DNA of 6,094 nucleotides, taken from assembly GCA_002400445.1 (NCBI GenBank), contig DGQO01000264.1:1-6094 (forward strand), in the 5' to 3' direction. The position numbers were made by a program, and so were the translations under genes. Under the pieces are notes generated by a model. The model did no database searches and had not been told where the DNA came from. It saw nothing but the letters and a program-made list of their open reading frames with translations. How positions within the stretch are numbered: position 1 is the stretch's first letter; every line of letters starts with the position of its first letter. The DNA comes from Chitinophagaceae bacterium UBA4412 (lineage in GTDB: Bacteria; Bacteroidota; Bacteroidia; Chitinophagales; Chitinophagaceae). Below, in pieces: positions 5,285 through 6,094 of this stretch.

Positions 5285-6094
5285 CTATTTTCCTCTTGCA
5301 GTAAGGACTACACCCTTAGCTACAGATTGCCAAATTAAATTAAAGAAGGAACGGTGTTCATCTCTCTCGTACGTGGTATGCTGCACAGGTACAGGATCAT
5401 TTTTTCTTTTGGGGCTGCTGTCTTTAATTACAAATGTGTTTGCAATAAATGAAAGCAATCCCCGCTTTTTAAGTTTGTCATCATCTGCATCTTGCTTTAA
5501 TGCAGAAATTTTTAAGTCGTGATAAGCAAATTCTACTGTTGCTTTAGCCCTATTATTATTTCCGTCTACTTGCATTTTCAAATGATCAATCGTGAGGTCA
5601 TCTACCCTTACCAATGCAAGGAATTTTAGGGCATCATTCAATTTTTTACCATCCATTGTGCCCAGGTTTGCATTTACAGAAAAAACACCACTCTCGTGCT
5701 TGGGCAGATTGAAATGAAACACGGCATCCAGTTTACCTGCATTCATAAAGAGGGTGTGTGCAGTTACCTCCATATCACCGTTTTTGGCGTACACTTCGGG
5801 AATATTGGTTACGTTTTTTAATGTGCCTGAAGTGTGGTTAAATTCAATGACTCCCGATCTGTCAACTTTCGGATTCACTTCTTCATACGATACAAAAATA
5901 TCCTCGAGTGCTATACCCCTCACATGAATGGGGAAATCTATTTTCATGAGCATCTGATGAGGATAGTTACCTACTTTACTTTCCGGGGAGGCGGGTAATC
6001 TTCTGTCGTCATATACTTTTATAAATCCTCCGGTTAAATGAACACTGTCTCCGTAAAATCCATCATTGCCAATGAGGCTCCACCAGTCAATATT
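5285..6094 (-). CDS. AsmA-like / DUF748-type envelope protein, C-terminal part
   Basis: The minus-strand frame is open from the right edge (6094) to the TAG at 5285-5287, giving 269 residues with the N-terminus outside the window. Internal ATGs such as that at 5953 are not the start, because the 47 codons before it are open and continue the same style (GFYGDSVHLTGGFIKVYDD...). The sequence is rich in alternating beta-strand patterns: YEEVNPKVDRSGVIEFNHTSGTL, then a block with FHFNLPKHESGVFSVNANLGTMDG, then LKMQVDGNNNRAKATVEFAYHDLKI. It ends with a conserved-looking tail KKRGLLSFIANTFVIKD and RSFFNLIWQSVAKGV. This matches the C-terminal region of large AsmA/TamB-superfamily-like proteins of Bacteroidota, usually anchored by an N-terminal TM and extending through the periplasm as a beta-groove. 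Members elsewhere act in outer-membrane lipid transport; no specific function can be assigned here. Confidence 0.75.
   Translation of the reverse strand, partial: NIDWWSLIGNDGFYGDSVHLTGGFIKVYDDRRLPASPESKVGNYPHQMLMKIDFPIHVRGIALEDIFVSYEEVNPKVDRSGVIEFNHTSGTLKNVTNIPEVYAKNGDMEVTAHTLFMNAGKLDAVFHFNLPKHESGVFSVNANLGTMDGKKLNDALKFLALVRVDDLTIDHLKMQVDGNNNRAKATVEFAYHDLKISALKQDADDDKLKKRGLLSFIANTFVIKDSSPKRKNDPVPVQHTTYERDEHRSFFNLIWQSVAKGVVLTARGK

Overview
The window looks like a chromosomal segment of a Bacteroidota bacterium, probably close to the Chitinophagaceae. The start codons are preceded by A/T-rich leaders without a clear Shine-Dalgarno sequence, and most of the protein families are typical of that phylum. 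These include a CHASE3 histidine kinase, an NtrC-type regulator, a YtxH/holin-like/DUF1328 membrane cluster, a small Bacteroidota-specific protein and an AsmA-like envelope protein. This placement rests on recognising families, not on a database search. I see no insertion sequence, tRNA, rRNA or CRISPR array.

Layout. Positions 1-845 (minus strand) hold three small membrane or envelope proteins in the order DUF1328, YtxH-domain protein and holin-like membrane protein, the last cut by the left edge. A perfect 11-bp inverted repeat lies between the first two. Positions 846-1033 separate this group from a divergent plus-strand CHASE3 sensor histidine kinase (1034-2596, start uncertain). A short minus-strand gene for a receiver-only response regulator (2625-2999) converges on the kinase, with an A/T-rich hairpin between them. 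A 240-bp intergenic region then separates it from a divergent sigma54-dependent response regulator (3240-4697), which ends at a clear intrinsic terminator. Next come a small conserved protein (4878-5216), a perfect 14-bp-stem bidirectional terminator, and the C-terminal part of an AsmA-like protein on the minus strand (5285 to the right edge).

How it may work. The kinase, the receiver-only protein and the sigma54 activator form a compact signalling locus with one sensor and two possible phospho-acceptors. GG-N10-GC elements resembling sigma54 (-24/-12) promoters sit just upstream of both the kinase and the activator. The simplest reading is an autoregulated sigma54 circuit, with the receiver-only protein as a phosphate sink or branch. 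The kinase element lies so close to the ORF that its predicted transcript would begin after the first ATG, which argues for a downstream translation start. Whether the adjacent DUF1328/YtxH/holin-like cluster belongs to the regulon is an open inference. No component is of an unknown type; the most notable signal is regulatory.
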